Assembly: GCA_031835245.1 (NCBI GenBank)
Contig: JAVKOQ010000059.1
Location: forward strand, 1 to 64,000
Origin: Balamuthia mandrillaris
Taxonomy: Eukaryota > Discosea > Longamoebia > Balamuthiidae
DNA: 64,000 nucleotides
Direction of reading: 5' to 3'
Part shown: positions 32,041 through 42,402 of the stretch, piece by piece
Layout of the letters: each line of letters opens with the position of its first letter
Position numbering within the stretch: the stretch's first letter is position 1
The notes under the pieces: model-generated
The model's input: the letters and a program-made list of their open reading frames with translations, nothing else
Database searches by the model: none
What the model was told of the DNA's origin: nothing
Translations under genes and position numbers: made by a program

Positions 32041-34124
32041 ATGCTGAAGCCCACACAACAGAACGCACAACAAAGCAAAGCAGAGAAACCAAATACACCT
32101 CAACAACAAACCACGAAAAAACGCAGGCTTTGGGCATTACCATCCCTCCCTTCATCCCTCATTGAAGACTTGTTGCCGAATGAGGTGCTTTGCCACATCT
32201 TCAGCATGCTTCCGAAGAGCAGCATTGCACCAGCGGCCAGGACCTGCCGCAGATGGTATACCTGCGCCCCGGTTCAACTACGCCAGAAACTGTCCTTCGA
32301 ATGGGCGTGCTCCTCCCTGGCAGCTCTACAGTGGGCCACGCTTGAACCAGGTTTCTCTTTGGATCGTCGGGTGTGCACGATGGTTGCCCGTCACGGCTGT
32401 TTGGAAGCTTTAATGTGGGCAAGAGATGAGGGCTACTCGTGGGACGAAGAGACCTGTGCAAATGCTGCGACAGCCGGACGTTTGGAGGTGTTGCAATGGG
32501 CCAGGGAAAACGGGTGCCCTTGGGATGAACGGGTTTGTGCGAACGCTGCATGGAATGGCAAGTTTGCAGTGTTGAAGTGGGCCAGAGCAAATGGATGCCC
32601 GTGGAACGAACGCGCTTGTGCATATAGTGCGGCAGGTGGACATTCGGAAGTGTTGAAGTGGGCCAGAGAAAAAGGGTGCCCTTGGGATGCGAATACATGT
32701 ACTTCTGCTGCTGGTGGTGGCCATTTGGAAGTGTTGAAGTGGGCCAGAGAAAACGAGTGCCCTTGGGATGCAAACACTTGTGCTTCTGCTGCTGGTGGTG
32801 GACATTTGGGAGTGTTGAAGTGGGCCAGAGAAAACGGTTGCCCTTGGGATGCGAATACATGTGCTTCCGCTGCTGGTGGTGGACATTTGGGAGTGCTGCA
32901 GTGGGCCAGAGAACACGGGTGCCCTTGGAATGCAAACACATGTGCTTCCGCTGCTGGAGGTGGACATTTGGGAGTGTTGACGTGGGCCAGAGAACACGGA
33001 TGCCCTTGGGATGCAAACACATGTGCTTCCGCTGCTGGTGGTGGACATTTGGAAGTGTTGAGATGGGCCAGAGAACACGGGTGCCCTTGGGACAAAAACA
33101 CCTGTGCCTGCTGGTGGTGGACATTTGGAAGTGTTGAGATGGGCCAGAGAACACGGATGCCCTTGGGATGAAAGCACTTGCGCTGGTGCGATACACAACA
33201 CCCATCTTGAAGTGTTGAGATGGGCCACGGAACACGGCTGTCCGTGGGATGCATTTGCTTGTGCAAGGGCTGCCAGCAGTGGAAATAGAGCGGTTGCGAA
33301 GTGGGCGAAAGAAAACCACCGCCCTGTTGGTGAAGAAAGACTTTGTTGCAACGCTGCAAACAGTGGGCGCTTGGAAGTTTTGCAATGGGCGAGGGAGATC
33401 GGCTGTCCTTGGGATGAAGGAGTTTGTGCGACAGCTGCCAGTAATGGGCATTGGGAAGTGTTGAAATGGGCCCTAGCGAACGGATGCCCTTGCAAAGAGG
33501 AGATTCGCCAATACGCAGATGAGATCGAAGAGATGGCAATGCAAAGACGTGCAAGAGAAAGCGGATGCCCTTGGGATGCACGCGTTTGTTCTCTAGCAGC
33601 AAAGCGCGGCTTCTTGGACGTGTTGATGTGGGCGAGAGATAATGGGTGTCCTTGGATGAACGTACTTGCGCCGCTGCTGCCAAAGGTGGCCATCTGGAAG
33701 TGTTGAAATGGGCAAGGGAGCACGGATGTCCTTGGGACGTGACGACTTACACTGCAGCTGTACGAAAAGGGCATTTGGACTTGGCCTGCTGCAACAGGGA
33801 GGAAGCCTCCTTCAACAACGAGGTCAGCCCGTTGATGCTCCACCGTCCCAAGTCTTGGAATGGGCCGTCCTCCTCGTTGCCATCGTCCTCGATGTCAGGG
33901 AGGCTCACCTCGGTCTTGACGTTGGGGGCGATGGAGGAAAAGTTCACGTCGCTGGTCTTGAGCTTGCCAGAGCGGAATGGGCCAAAGAGAACGGATGCCC
34001 TTGGGATGACCAGGATAGGATGAAGAATCGCAGGCAAACCGCAAGAATGAAAGAACCAATAACCGGTAAAAAGAAAGCAAAGAAAAAGAACAGAGAAACG
34101 ACGAAGAAAAACAGGTTCTACTAA
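32041..34124 (+). pseudogene. F-box/ankyrin-like repeat gene broken by frameshifts and an internal foreign segment
   Basis: The intact first part (32041-33171, 376 aa) has an F-box (SLIEDLLPNEVLCHIFSMLP then APAARTCRRWY) and about ten 33-residue units of the type GHLEVLKWARENGCPWD. Near 33105 a unit lacks about 5 bp compared with its neighbours, shifting frame; the repeats continue in the next frame to about 33655, where CCTTGG is followed by ATGAA instead of GATGAA (1 bp missing). A third frame continues to about 33780, is interrupted by roughly 190 bp of unrelated sequence, then resumes with AEWAKENGCPWDD and ends in a Lys-rich tail (stop near 34124). Splicing does not repair these breaks. 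Either a recently dying gene or assembly errors in near-identical repeats; a truncated 376-aa product is possible. Family as at 19573-20355. Confidence 0.65.
32640..33190 (+). repeat. 99-bp tandem repeats encoding ankyrin-like units
   Basis: Five to six consecutive 99-bp units with very high nucleotide identity (core GGTGGTGGACATTTGG, then TTGGGATGCAAACAC), in contrast to the diverged units on either side. This pattern indicates recent unit duplication or gene conversion. Confidence 0.85.
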
Positions 34125-34195
34125 GTAATAAAAATACACTAAAACATTACTTCTCACTAAGCACGTGAAAAAAAAAAATATTTCCAAGAGAAGTC

Positions 34196-35071
34196 TTATG
34201 GAGCAGCGCAGGGAGTGTCCAGAGGGTTGATGTTGAAGGGGCTCGCGTGCTTGCAGTGCACGTCGGGCTGAGTGTTGGCCAGATAGGTGTGGAATGCACG
34301 GCAAGCCACCGTGTTGCCGGAGCCGATCAGTCCGATGTCCGAGACCAAGGGGATGTTGCTCATGAAGTCCTCGCAGTGCTGGCGGTCGTCGTAGACCTGG
34401 TTATCCCCGGTGCAGAAGCGTTGGATCCTGTCGCACACGCGGGTGATGTTCTTGTCCACGTCCGCGGGGAGGTTGTTCCACATTTGCAGGGTGTCCTGGA
34501 ACAGGCGGATGAGGTATAGCTGGTGCAGCTCGTCATAGTAGAAATACTGGATGAAGCCAGTGGTGAACTCCTTTGCCAGTTGGATGCTGTAGAGGGTCTG
34601 GTGGCAGTAGTGGACGATGACGGTGTGTTTCTCCTTCTTCCAGGGGCGAGAAGGGTCAGTGGCCACGTAGCGTTGTTCCATCACCACTTCGTCCGTGGTC
34701 ATCACGCGGACTTCGTAGAGGTCAGCAATGTCGGGGTCGCCCAAGAGGAAGTAATTGTAGTTCTTCTCCCGGTCGTTGATGTAAATGCCGGCCAGAGGGA
34801 CCTCCGTGGTGGCGTCCTCCCGGAAGAAGTCGTAGACCAGGTCGTAGTTCCTGGCCACCACCAGCTCTTGGTTGTACACGTCCACCAGTCGCCGTTCCAC
34901 CGAGTTCTCCCCAAAGCTGGAGTAGCAGCGGCAGTGGCGCTGACCGATGCATTCCCGCCATGAGTCATCGGTGCAAGGGCCGTGGTCATCGTCATCACCA
35001 TGACCGTCTCCAAAGACAAGCGTGGCGGAAAGCAGGAGAATAACCGACAGAAGGGCAGCGTGTTTAAACAT
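34196..35071 (-). CDS. secreted SnoaL-like/Cys-rich protein, tandem copy A
   Basis: Single exon, 291 residues. A signal peptide (AALLSVILLLSATLVFG) is followed at once by an Asp/His patch GDGHGDDDDHGPC. The N-terminal half (RRLVDVYNQELVVARNYDLV, FFREDATTEVPLAG, EVRVMTTDEVV) looks like an NTF2/SnoaL-type cone fold. The C-terminal half has a conserved cysteine pattern: VCDRIQRFCTGDNQVYD, CEDFM, VACRAFHTYLANTQPDVHCK and a final PC. I recall this two-part architecture in uncharacterised secreted proteins of fungi and other protists, but no function is established. First of three minus-strand copies that differ mainly in the patch after the signal peptide. The start is the only Met before the signal sequence. 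Confidence 0.75.
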   Translation of the reverse strand: MFKHAALLSVILLLSATLVFGDGHGDDDDHGPCTDDSWRECIGQRHCRCYSSFGENSVERRLVDVYNQELVVARNYDLVYDFFREDATTEVPLAGIYINDREKNYNYFLLGDPDIADLYEVRVMTTDEVVMEQRYVATDPSRPWKKEKHTVIVHYCHQTLYSIQLAKEFTTGFIQYFYYDELHQLYLIRLFQDTLQMWNNLPADVDKNITRVCDRIQRFCTGDNQVYDDRQHCEDFMSNIPLVSDIGLIGSGNTVACRAFHTYLANTQPDVHCKHASPFNINPLDTPCAAP

Positions 35072-35952
35072 GTTCGTTGTGTGTTGTTGTTCGGATTGTA
35101 TGGTTTGGTCAAAGGCTTTGGTTTCCAGCTTATTTATGTGAAAGAATGTACCGGTTGGCTGGCAATTACGCTAAACCCTCGCAAGTCAGGCCTGTAACGG
35201 ATAAAAATAACTAATATAAACCCCTAACGCGTGTAAGTTGGGCTCGATCTACAGTAACGGTAGACAAAAACGAAGCTGCTGTGCATGAGATATTCCTATC
35301 TTTTGGGGTGAACATGTTTGACCATATCCAAATGGGAGAATAGAATACTTCTTTGGTGGATAACTTTGCTTTCCTCGAACGACCGCTGTGCAGGACGGTC
35401 TCCACCGTTCGTTCTTCCTCCCTCGTTTCATCTCTTTGTGTCCAGGCGTTACATAGTTGTGATGAACTCAGGGGCTTTCATCTACCAAAACACTTTGCAT
35501 GGCTGTTAGGAGAAGGAAGGAACATTCGCAGAATAAGGCGAATGAGCCAAGACGTCTTTACAGAATAAAGGGTAAAGAGATGCATCCCATAACAACCGGA
35601 GATCGAAAAATAGTTGTCGGACCTGCCGTATCTGTTGCCATGTTTCTGCATGAAGCGCACTTCTCATCCACGAAGGGTGGTATTCTTGGGAGAGATAATG
35701 ATTGGGAATTTCACAGCCCATGTACATGTGTTCTCCGTCTCCCGCTCTCTTTATTCTTTGCTGGCTTTGCTCCTTTTCTTTTCTTCTGCGTCCGTTGAAA
35801 ATGCTCTCTCTCCTCCTTTCCATTTTTATTCCAGCTGGACAGTTACAAGGTCCGAAAGAAAGGACTGGTCATCATGGAGAGGTACTTTGCCTTTCAAAAA
35901 ATAACACTTTGTATTTTTTTGAAAAATAAAACAGGGAGAGGGAGCTGGCTCG
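35072..35952. other. intergenic between copies A and B
   Basis: Promoter of copy A (35072 onward) and 3' region of copy B. Only short frames of no recognisable character. AATAAA-like words near 35925 lie on the plus strand. Confidence 0.45.
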
Positions 35953-36840
35953 CTAAGGAGCAGCACAGGGAGTGTCCAGAGGGTTGATGTTCAGCGGGCT
36001 CACATGCTTGCAGTGCACGTCAGGTTGCGTGTTGGCCAGATACGTGTGGAACGCCCGACAAGTCACCGTGTTGCCGGAGCCGATCAGTCCGACGTCCGAC
36101 TCCATCGGGATGCTGCTCATGAAGTCCTCGCAGGCTTGGTGAGAGTCGTAGACCTGGTTGTCCCCGGTGCAGAAGCGTTGGATCCTGTCGCACACGCGAG
36201 TGATATTCTTGTCCAAGTCCGCGGGGAGGTTGTTCCACATTTGCAGGGTGTCCTGGAAGAGACGGATGAAGTACAGCTGGTGCAGCTCATCAAAGTAGAA
36301 GTATTGAATGTAGCCGGAGGTGAAATTCTGGGCAAGCTGGATGCTGTAGAGGGTCTGGTCGCAGTAGTGCACAACGACAGTGTGCTTCTCCTTCTTCCAG
36401 GGGCGAGAAGGGTCAGTGGCCACGTAGCGTTGTTCTTGCACCACCTCGTTGGTGGTCATCACGCGGACTTCGTAGAGGTCAGCAATGTCGGGGTCGCCCA
36501 AGAGGAAGTAATTGTAGTTCTTCTCCCGGTCGTTGATGTAAATGCCAGCCAAGGGGACCTCCGTGATGGCGTCCTCCCGGAAGAAGTCGTAGACCAGGTC
36601 GTAGTTCCTGGCCACCACCAGCTCTTGGTTGTACACGTCCACCAGCCGACGCTCCACTGAGTCCTCCCCAAAGCTGGAGTAGCAGCGGCAGTGTCTCCGG
36701 CCGATGCACTCCCTCCACGACTCATCGGTGCAAGGGCCAGCAGCATCGTTGTCCTCGGCTTGAGTGTGGCCTCTGCCACCAAAGACAAGCGTGGCGGAAA
36801 GCAGGAGAACAGCCAGCAGAAAAGTGGTGCGGTTGAGCAT
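35953..36840 (-). CDS. secreted SnoaL-like/Cys-rich protein, tandem copy B
   Basis: Single exon, 295 residues, starting MLNRTTFLLAVLLLSATLVF. The post-signal patch is GGRGHTQAEDNDAAGPC, with fewer His/Asp than copies A and C. The body is nearly identical to the other copies, with substitutions such as ITEVPLAG for TTEVPLAG, FTSGYIQYFYFDELHQLYFI and NQVYDSHQACEDFMSSIP. All C-terminal cysteines are kept. The upstream frame continues in phase beyond the ATG (to 37113), but that region has no signal-like start and is probably 5' UTR. The 3' end lacks any intron. High identity suggests recent duplication or gene conversion among the three copies. Confidence 0.75.
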   Translation of the reverse strand: MLNRTTFLLAVLLLSATLVFGGRGHTQAEDNDAAGPCTDESWRECIGRRHCRCYSSFGEDSVERRLVDVYNQELVVARNYDLVYDFFREDAITEVPLAGIYINDREKNYNYFLLGDPDIADLYEVRVMTTNEVVQEQRYVATDPSRPWKKEKHTVVVHYCDQTLYSIQLAQNFTSGYIQYFYFDELHQLYFIRLFQDTLQMWNNLPADLDKNITRVCDRIQRFCTGDNQVYDSHQACEDFMSSIPMESDVGLIGSGNTVTCRAFHTYLANTQPDVHCKHVSPLNINPLDTPCAAP

Positions 36841-37945
36841 GTTTGTGTGTTTGTTTGTTGTGGTGTTGTTGCGTTTGTTGTGGCTCCTTTTTAAAACTGC
36901 CAAAGAACAAAGCCAAGGACTATTTGAAAGGCTGAAGAGGAAAAGAATGGCACAAAAGTGTTGAATGAACCAATCAACCGCGGTTGGCTGACATGAGTGA
37001 GGCCTGCCTCTCAAAAAACAAAAAAAAAAAAAAAGGGCCGGGCCAACCACCACAAACGCATCCATGAGAGAGAGAAGAGGAGAGGATAGAGTAGAGTCGA
37101 CTTGTTTAAACAAAAATATCCGTCGGTGCCCACCAGCTCGTCAAAGATTTCTCTTAGGCTAGGCTGGCAGGACACATGAAAAAACGACAAAAAGGGGGGG
37201 GGGCGAGGCGCCTGGGCAGAGGAGGGGAGGAGGGGAACATGTTCGTCTGTCAGATATCGGAACGGTTGACAGGAGGGGAGGAGCGTTCGTGTTTGTCAAT
37301 TTCTTTAAAAACAAAAGACAACATTGGCGTCGTTCGTCCGAGGACGGCTGTCACCCGCGGGCCCCTCTGTCGCGCTTGACGTCGGCACGCCGCGGGAGCG
37401 AGCCAAAAACCAAAAAGATCCCACCTCACACCCATGCCCCTTCGGCTCCGTGGGTGGGGAAAACGCATGGCCTCCTCGGTACTTACGCACTTACCTTGCC
37501 GGGTGGCCCCCACTCTTTGCTTTTTCCTTCCGGCAACAACGGAGCTTCGTCTTACCAGAGAACATTTTTTCGCTTCTTCGCACTGAAACTGACTCCACTG
37601 CTCCTCGCCCTTTCTTTCGCACCCGCTTTGCAGTTGCTCGCTTGTGTTGTGTTCCGCGGCGGCCAAGCAAAGAGGGCGTTCTGGGCGTCTTTGGTTTTTT
37701 TGTTTGTTTTTTTTTTCACACACAACCCAAAAAAAACAGTGCAAAAAGTGAAAGGAAATGTTCGCGAGGTAATGAATGGTTCGTTTATGTACAAACATAA
37801 GGTAGAGAGTACAAGGTAGCATCGGCCTTTTTTTTTATTTTTTCTTTGTTTGTTTGTTTTTTGTTTTGTTTTGTTTTTACACTATATAACGCTACGCGAA
37901 AAACAAAAAAAAAAACGGGAAGAGAGAGCGAGAGGTGCTGGCGCT
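36841..37945. other. intergenic between copies B and C, with a GC-rich island
   Basis: 37330-37640 is markedly GC-rich compared with other intergenic DNA. It contains open frames on both strands, none with recognisable motifs. It may hide a short gene or a structured RNA; I cannot support either. A GTCGAC lies at 37096 and a run of A at 37020. Confidence 0.4.
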
Positions 37946-38824
37946 TTATGGAGCAGCGCAGGGAGTGTCCAGAGGGTTGATGTTGAAGGGGCTCACATGC
38001 TTGCAGTGCACGTCGGGCTGAGTGTTGGCCAGATAGGTGTGGAACGCACGGCAAGCCACCGTGTTGCCGGAGCCGATCAGTCCGATGTCCGAGACCAAGG
38101 GGATGCTGCTCATGAAGTCCTCGCAGTGCTGGCGGTCGTCGTAGACCTGGTTGGGGCCAGTGCAGAAGTGTTGGATCCTGTCGCACACGCGGGTGATGTT
38201 CTTGTCCACGTCCGCGGGGAGGTTGTTCCACATTTGCAGGGTGTCCTGGAAGAGACGGATGAAGTACAGCTGGTGCAGCTCATCAAAGTAGAAGTATTGA
38301 ATGTAGCCGGAGGTGAACTCCTGGGCCAACTGGATGCTGTAGAGGGTCTGGTCGCAGTAGTGCACAACGACGGTGTGCTTCTCCTTCTTCCAGGGGCGAG
38401 AAGGGTCAGTGGCCACGTAGCGTTGTTCCATCACCACCTCGTTGGTGGTCATCACGCGGACCTCGTAGAGGTCAGCAATGTCGGGGTCGCCCAAGAGGAA
38501 GTAATTGTAGTTCTTCTCCCGGTCGTTGATGTATATGCCGGCCAGAGGGACCTCCGTGATGGCGTCCTCCCGGAAGAAGTCGTAGACCAGGTCGTAGTTC
38601 CTGGCCACCACCAGCTCTTGGTTGTACACGTCCACCAGCCGACGCTCCACCGAGTTCTCCCCAGAGTTGGAGTAGCAGCGGCAGTACCTGTTCCCTATGC
38701 ACTCCCTCCACGAGTCATCGGTGCAAGCCCCATGGTGGTCGTCGTCATCGTCGTGGTGACCCCCGCCAAAGACAAGCGTGGCGGACAGCAGGATCACCAG
38801 CAGGAAAGCAGAGAGTTTGTGCAT
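37946..38824 (-). CDS. secreted SnoaL-like/Cys-rich protein, tandem copy C
   Basis: Single exon, 292 residues, starting MHKLSAFLLVILLSATLVFG. The post-signal patch GGGHHDDDDDHHGAC is the most histidine/aspartate-rich of the three and could bind metal, though this is inference. The body matches copies A and B; notable differences are GNRYCRCYSNSGENS near the N-terminus and QHFCTGPNQVYDDRQHCEDF in the Cys-rich half. The upstream gap to the next gene (38825-39637) is long enough for its own promoter. Same strand, same exonless structure and similar spacing (about 0.9-1.1 kb) as its siblings. Confidence 0.75.
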   Translation of the reverse strand: MHKLSAFLLVILLSATLVFGGGHHDDDDDHHGACTDDSWRECIGNRYCRCYSNSGENSVERRLVDVYNQELVVARNYDLVYDFFREDAITEVPLAGIYINDREKNYNYFLLGDPDIADLYEVRVMTTNEVVMEQRYVATDPSRPWKKEKHTVVVHYCDQTLYSIQLAQEFTSGYIQYFYFDELHQLYFIRLFQDTLQMWNNLPADVDKNITRVCDRIQHFCTGPNQVYDDRQHCEDFMSSIPLVSDIGLIGSGNTVACRAFHTYLANTQPDVHCKHVSPFNINPLDTPCAAP

Positions 38825-39414
38825 GTTTGTTGTGTTTGTGCAGTGGAAGAAGAAAAAACTGTTACAGCGAGCCCTTTTTATATGAGTGTCACTCTGAAGA
38901 AGCGAAAACGAGCAAAATGGAAGGAGAAGGAACGTGCTCGGCGATAAAACACTTCACTTTCCAGGAAGTGCGATTGCTTTTGTACGCTTTTAGTAGTTTT
39001 GCCCCGAAGGAGTGCGCCAATGCAGGACTTTGTTAGCGTAAACGAGCCGCTTAAGTGAAGACAACGGGATCGGATGGAAGCCAAAAAGGTCCGAAGGTAA
39101 TATAGCACATAATGCAATTAATATAGGTTACCAAGTAACCTGCAGCTTCGCCAAACCGCGCGAGTTTTCGCTATAAAACACGCAATGCGCCAACGAACTG
39201 GCACTCTTTTACGCAAGGAGGGTCGAGTAACGTTTAGAAGACCTCACGGGGGTCTTATCTCGCAGGATGGGTTACGAGAACATGCGTGGGGCATTCAAAC
39301 GTTAATTCCAAAAACAGAGAAGAGAGGAGAGAGATGGGCAAGGTTTGCGTTTGAGGGGACCGTCGCGTTGGCGGGTTGCCTCGTAGGCAAGCGACCTGGT
39401 CGTTCAGCTGTTGC
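38825..39414. other. intergenic, no supported gene
   Basis: Mixed composition. One open frame (39185-39418) has no recognisable motif. A GGTTACCAAGTAACC inverted word at 39126-39140 is seen. Confidence 0.4.
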
Positions 39415-39603
39415 ATGAATTGCGGAGATCCAACGGAATACGAACGAAGAAAAGGAAAAAAAAAAACAAGAATGTACTCCGGAGTGTGTGACGTTTGTTT
39501 TGAACGGAAAACGAACGGAGAAGAAATGATGAATGAAGCCATCCGGCCAAACTACACAGATAGAAGGATAGGAGGTACTGTTTGGAATGTACATTTTTTT
39601 TTA
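39415..39603 (+). CDS. possible small zinc-ribbon-like protein
   Basis: An open frame from ATG 39415 reads MNCGDPTEYERRK and, after a Lys run, MYSGVCDVCFERK: two CxxC-like pairs (with the preceding in-frame CC) separated by about 22 residues, a spacing compatible with a zinc ribbon. It runs into an A/T-rich stretch near 39600 that may be an intron (AGGTACTG donor, AAAATAG acceptor at 39613), leaving the 3' end unclear. It would overlap the tail of the opposite-strand P450 transcript. Evidence is only the Cys pairs and plausible composition; it may be chance. Confidence 0.25.
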
Positions 39604-39637
39604 AAAAAAAATAGTTGTGGTTTCTTTTTGCGTCCAG

Positions 39638-40521
39638 TTATCTTCGTTGAACGGTTACATGGAGCCCTCCGCGTGGCAACATCACGATAGAAGTAACGTA
39701 GGTCTTGTTTTCCTCGCCGGGAAGTAAACATATCTTGTACCGCTTCAACACCGCGCACAGCACCATTGCTGCCTCCACATACGCCATTTCTTTTCCTAAA
39801 CACGTCTGTTTGTTTGAGGTTTGTTAAACAAAGCATGAAGGAGAAAGACGAAGACAACAACAACAACAAAAAAAAAAGAACACCAAAAGAAGCAGAATGA
39901 ATAAAGATGTATACCTGAGGTCCCAGAAAGAAAGCAGGAAAGATGCCTTTAGGCATATTTGCGATTCTTTCCTCCGTCCACCTCTCCGGTCGATACTTCA
40001 TCGGGTCGTCCTCATCATCGTCCTTCCAAAGCTCCGCCAGTCGCCCCATCGCATAGGCCGAGAAGAAGACCTCATCATCGGGCAGAACTAACGTGCCATC
40101 AGGAAGACGATCCTCTTGAACCGCTTTGCGACCGTCCAAAGGAACGGAGGGATAGAGCCGTAACGTCTCGGATAGGACTTGGCGAGCGTAAAGCAGCTCG
40201 TTGGAGAGTTGTTGAAAGGAAGGAACGAAACGCTCTTCTTTTTGTTCTTTTGGAGATGATAACGAAGAAGAAGAGATGGTCTGATCGATGAGATAGAGAA
40301 GGTTGTTTTCGACCGATGGGTTTTTGCACAAGCAGTAGAATGTCCAAGTCAATACCTGCGGTACATATCGTAGTTTTGCGTTATTCCATGAATAAAAGTA
40401 AGACAAAGGCAAACACAAAAAAGCAAGGAAATAGGTACAGCAGCCGTCGTATCTCTTCCAGCAAGCAAAAAGTTCATAAACACATCCCTCAAATATTCGT
40501 CTGTTTTTGTCAGAGTATTTC

Positions 40522-40566
<45 letters not shown>

Positions 40567-41919
40567 AGAGAGAGAGAGAGAAGAAAGGAAAAGCGAACCA
40601 GTTAAAGGCTTTCCGTCATCATCTGTCAACAATAGGAACTGAGAGAGAATGTCCGTCTTGCCGCGAAGTTCCTCTGGACTCTCCTTCTTCTTCTCCGCCA
40701 ACACGCGATGGATGAGCGCGTTTGCTGCCTCAATAGCGCTCAACAAGCCGGAAGGAGTGAAGACCCGCCAAAAGGGATTCGTCACTCGCTTTACGATGGT
40801 GGCTTGAGCAAAGTCAAAGTGTTTGGCAAAGTCGAGTCTCTCTTTGGCAGTGAGATGGTCGGCGGAGGCTAAACCGAGTTCTAAGAAAGTGGCCATCGTG
40901 AATTGAAGGAAGGTCTTGTTGAAACGAGAGGAGGAGAAGAAGAACAAGAAGAAGAAGACGAAGCGAGAAGAAGAACAAGAAGAAGAAGACGAAGCGAGAA
41001 AAAGAAGGAGAAGAAAAAGAAGGAGAAGGAGAAGAATAAGAAGAACAAGAAGAACAAGAACGAGGTGATGATAATGAATTAGGTTAGAACAAAAAGAACC
41101 GATATAATACAGAGAGAAGAAAGGAACCTGGCAAAGGTCAATCGATTGTTTACTCTCAGCAGCAGCATCCAACGTTTTGAAGAGAGACGATAAGATGTGT
41201 TCCTTGAACAAAGGAACCATCATTTGCTCGATGTTGGCAGAGCGGAACAACGGTTTGGCCAACTTTCGGTGCAGCAACCATTCTCTACCATCTGAAGTGA
41301 ATATCCTGTGAACAACAATGTGGTAAATAAGAAGGGAGAAGAAGAAGAAAAATAAGAAGGAGGACAAGAAGAGAAGGTAGCAAGGAAAGAGAGAAGCAGA
41401 GGATAGCGAGAAGTGAAGCAGGGAATGAGCACCCATCACCCAGCAATTCGTGGAAGTACTGTCTTCTAGCAGAGCCTCTCACGTAGTTCTTAAAGTTTTT
41501 GTTCAGAACGTGGTCCAAGTTTTCTGGCCTCGATACACAAATGGAATGAAGGGAGCCTGCACGTAATGCAAACGTTTCACCTTTATAGGCACGCTATATA
41601 CCCATCATTATAGGCCTTTTAGTGTTAGTCTTTTGTTCTTGTTGGGAAAAAAAAAAACCAGAAAGCAAGAAGACGAAGAAGCAGAAAAAGAAGAAAGCAG
41701 GAGAAGCAAAGGGAATGAAAAAAATAATTAAAAAAAAAAAAAACAAACCACAAGGTCAGTAAGGTAGTCATGAATACGATGGTGGTTCCAAATGACTTGC
41801 AGGTTTCCTATCCATGGCAGCTGCATGGGACCAGGCAAGCCCCTTGTGAACCTTTTCCACAGCCACCAAGCCCAGCCCACCAAAAGGACAGCCGCAACGC
41901 CAACGGCAAGAAGGTTCAT
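39638..41919 (-). CDS. membrane-anchored cytochrome P450 (fatty-acid hydroxylase type), unusual heme motif
   Basis: Seven exons (41752-41919, 41433-41593, 41128-41305, 40599-40914, 40439-40500, 39915-40355, 39638-39805) join in phase to 497 residues. An N-terminal anchor (LLAVGVAAVLLVGWAWWLW) and LPGPMQLP hinge place it on the ER. SRPENLDHVLNKNFKNY, GDGIFTSDGREWLLHRKLAK and FTMATFLELGL resemble CYP86/CYP704-type omega-hydroxylases. The I-helix is LLAGRDTTA, the K-helix SETLRLYP (ExxR) and the PERF region RPERW. The heme loop reads FFLGPQTCLGKEMAYVEA: the Arg of FxxGxRxC is Gln, encoded CAG exactly at the exon 6-7 junction. The axial Cys is retained. Exon 2 was set to begin at 41593 after an in-frame TAG, which restores RAYKGETFALRAG. 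Intron 3 is GAA-rich on the plus strand and intron 4 carries (GA)n. Confidence 0.88.
40523..40581. repeat. (GA)n in P450 intron 4
   Basis: About 28 GA units with one GGAGGG interruption; (CT)n in the sense strand. Confidence 0.9.
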
Positions 41920-42357
41920 CGACGGCGTGTTTCGGTTTCTCTCTCTTTGGTTTCCTTCAAAAAAATGGTTGCATGAAAAGGGAAGAAAAGGGTTGCATTA
42001 CGCTCACGTCGTCTTGAAAGTGATGGCTACAAGGGTGTAGGACACATTTTTTCCTTGGTTCGAGGTGCAGGCCGTGAAAATGTGCAGGGGAAACGGGGGG
42101 ACAAGCCGAATTTGAGAGAGAAGGTGGGAGGGAGGAGTTGCGTTGATGTCGCATTGTTTCATGGCGAGGATCAAACCTGTTTGGCCCGGCTCCGTAGCAC
42201 ATTGAAGCGGTGAGTTGCGTGAAGCTTAGCGTACCTCAGCAGAAAGCAGAGACTTGAAGAGGGCACCTCCAGGGTGATAAGGTTGCAGGCGAAAACGAAG
42301 CCAATCAAACATAAAGAAAAAAAACTCAGCAGAGAAAGCAAGAAAAAAAGAAGCTGT

Positions 42358-42402
<45 letters not shown>

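Noticed and set aside
32201..33843. 416- to 477-codon antisense frames across the ankyrin-like repeats
   Set aside because: Periodic 99-bp repeats keep antisense frames open; the sense frame has F-box and repeat motifs, the antisense none.
34247..38947. Val/His/Asp-rich plus-strand frames opposite the three secreted genes
   Set aside because: Shadow frames of codon-biased genes; the minus frames have signal peptides, conserved cysteines and near-identical copies.
41596..41751. An extra small exon between P450 exons 1 and 2
   Set aside because: Starting exon 2 at 41593, after the in-frame TAG, restores the expected strand RAYKGETFALRAG in phase, so no extra exon is needed.
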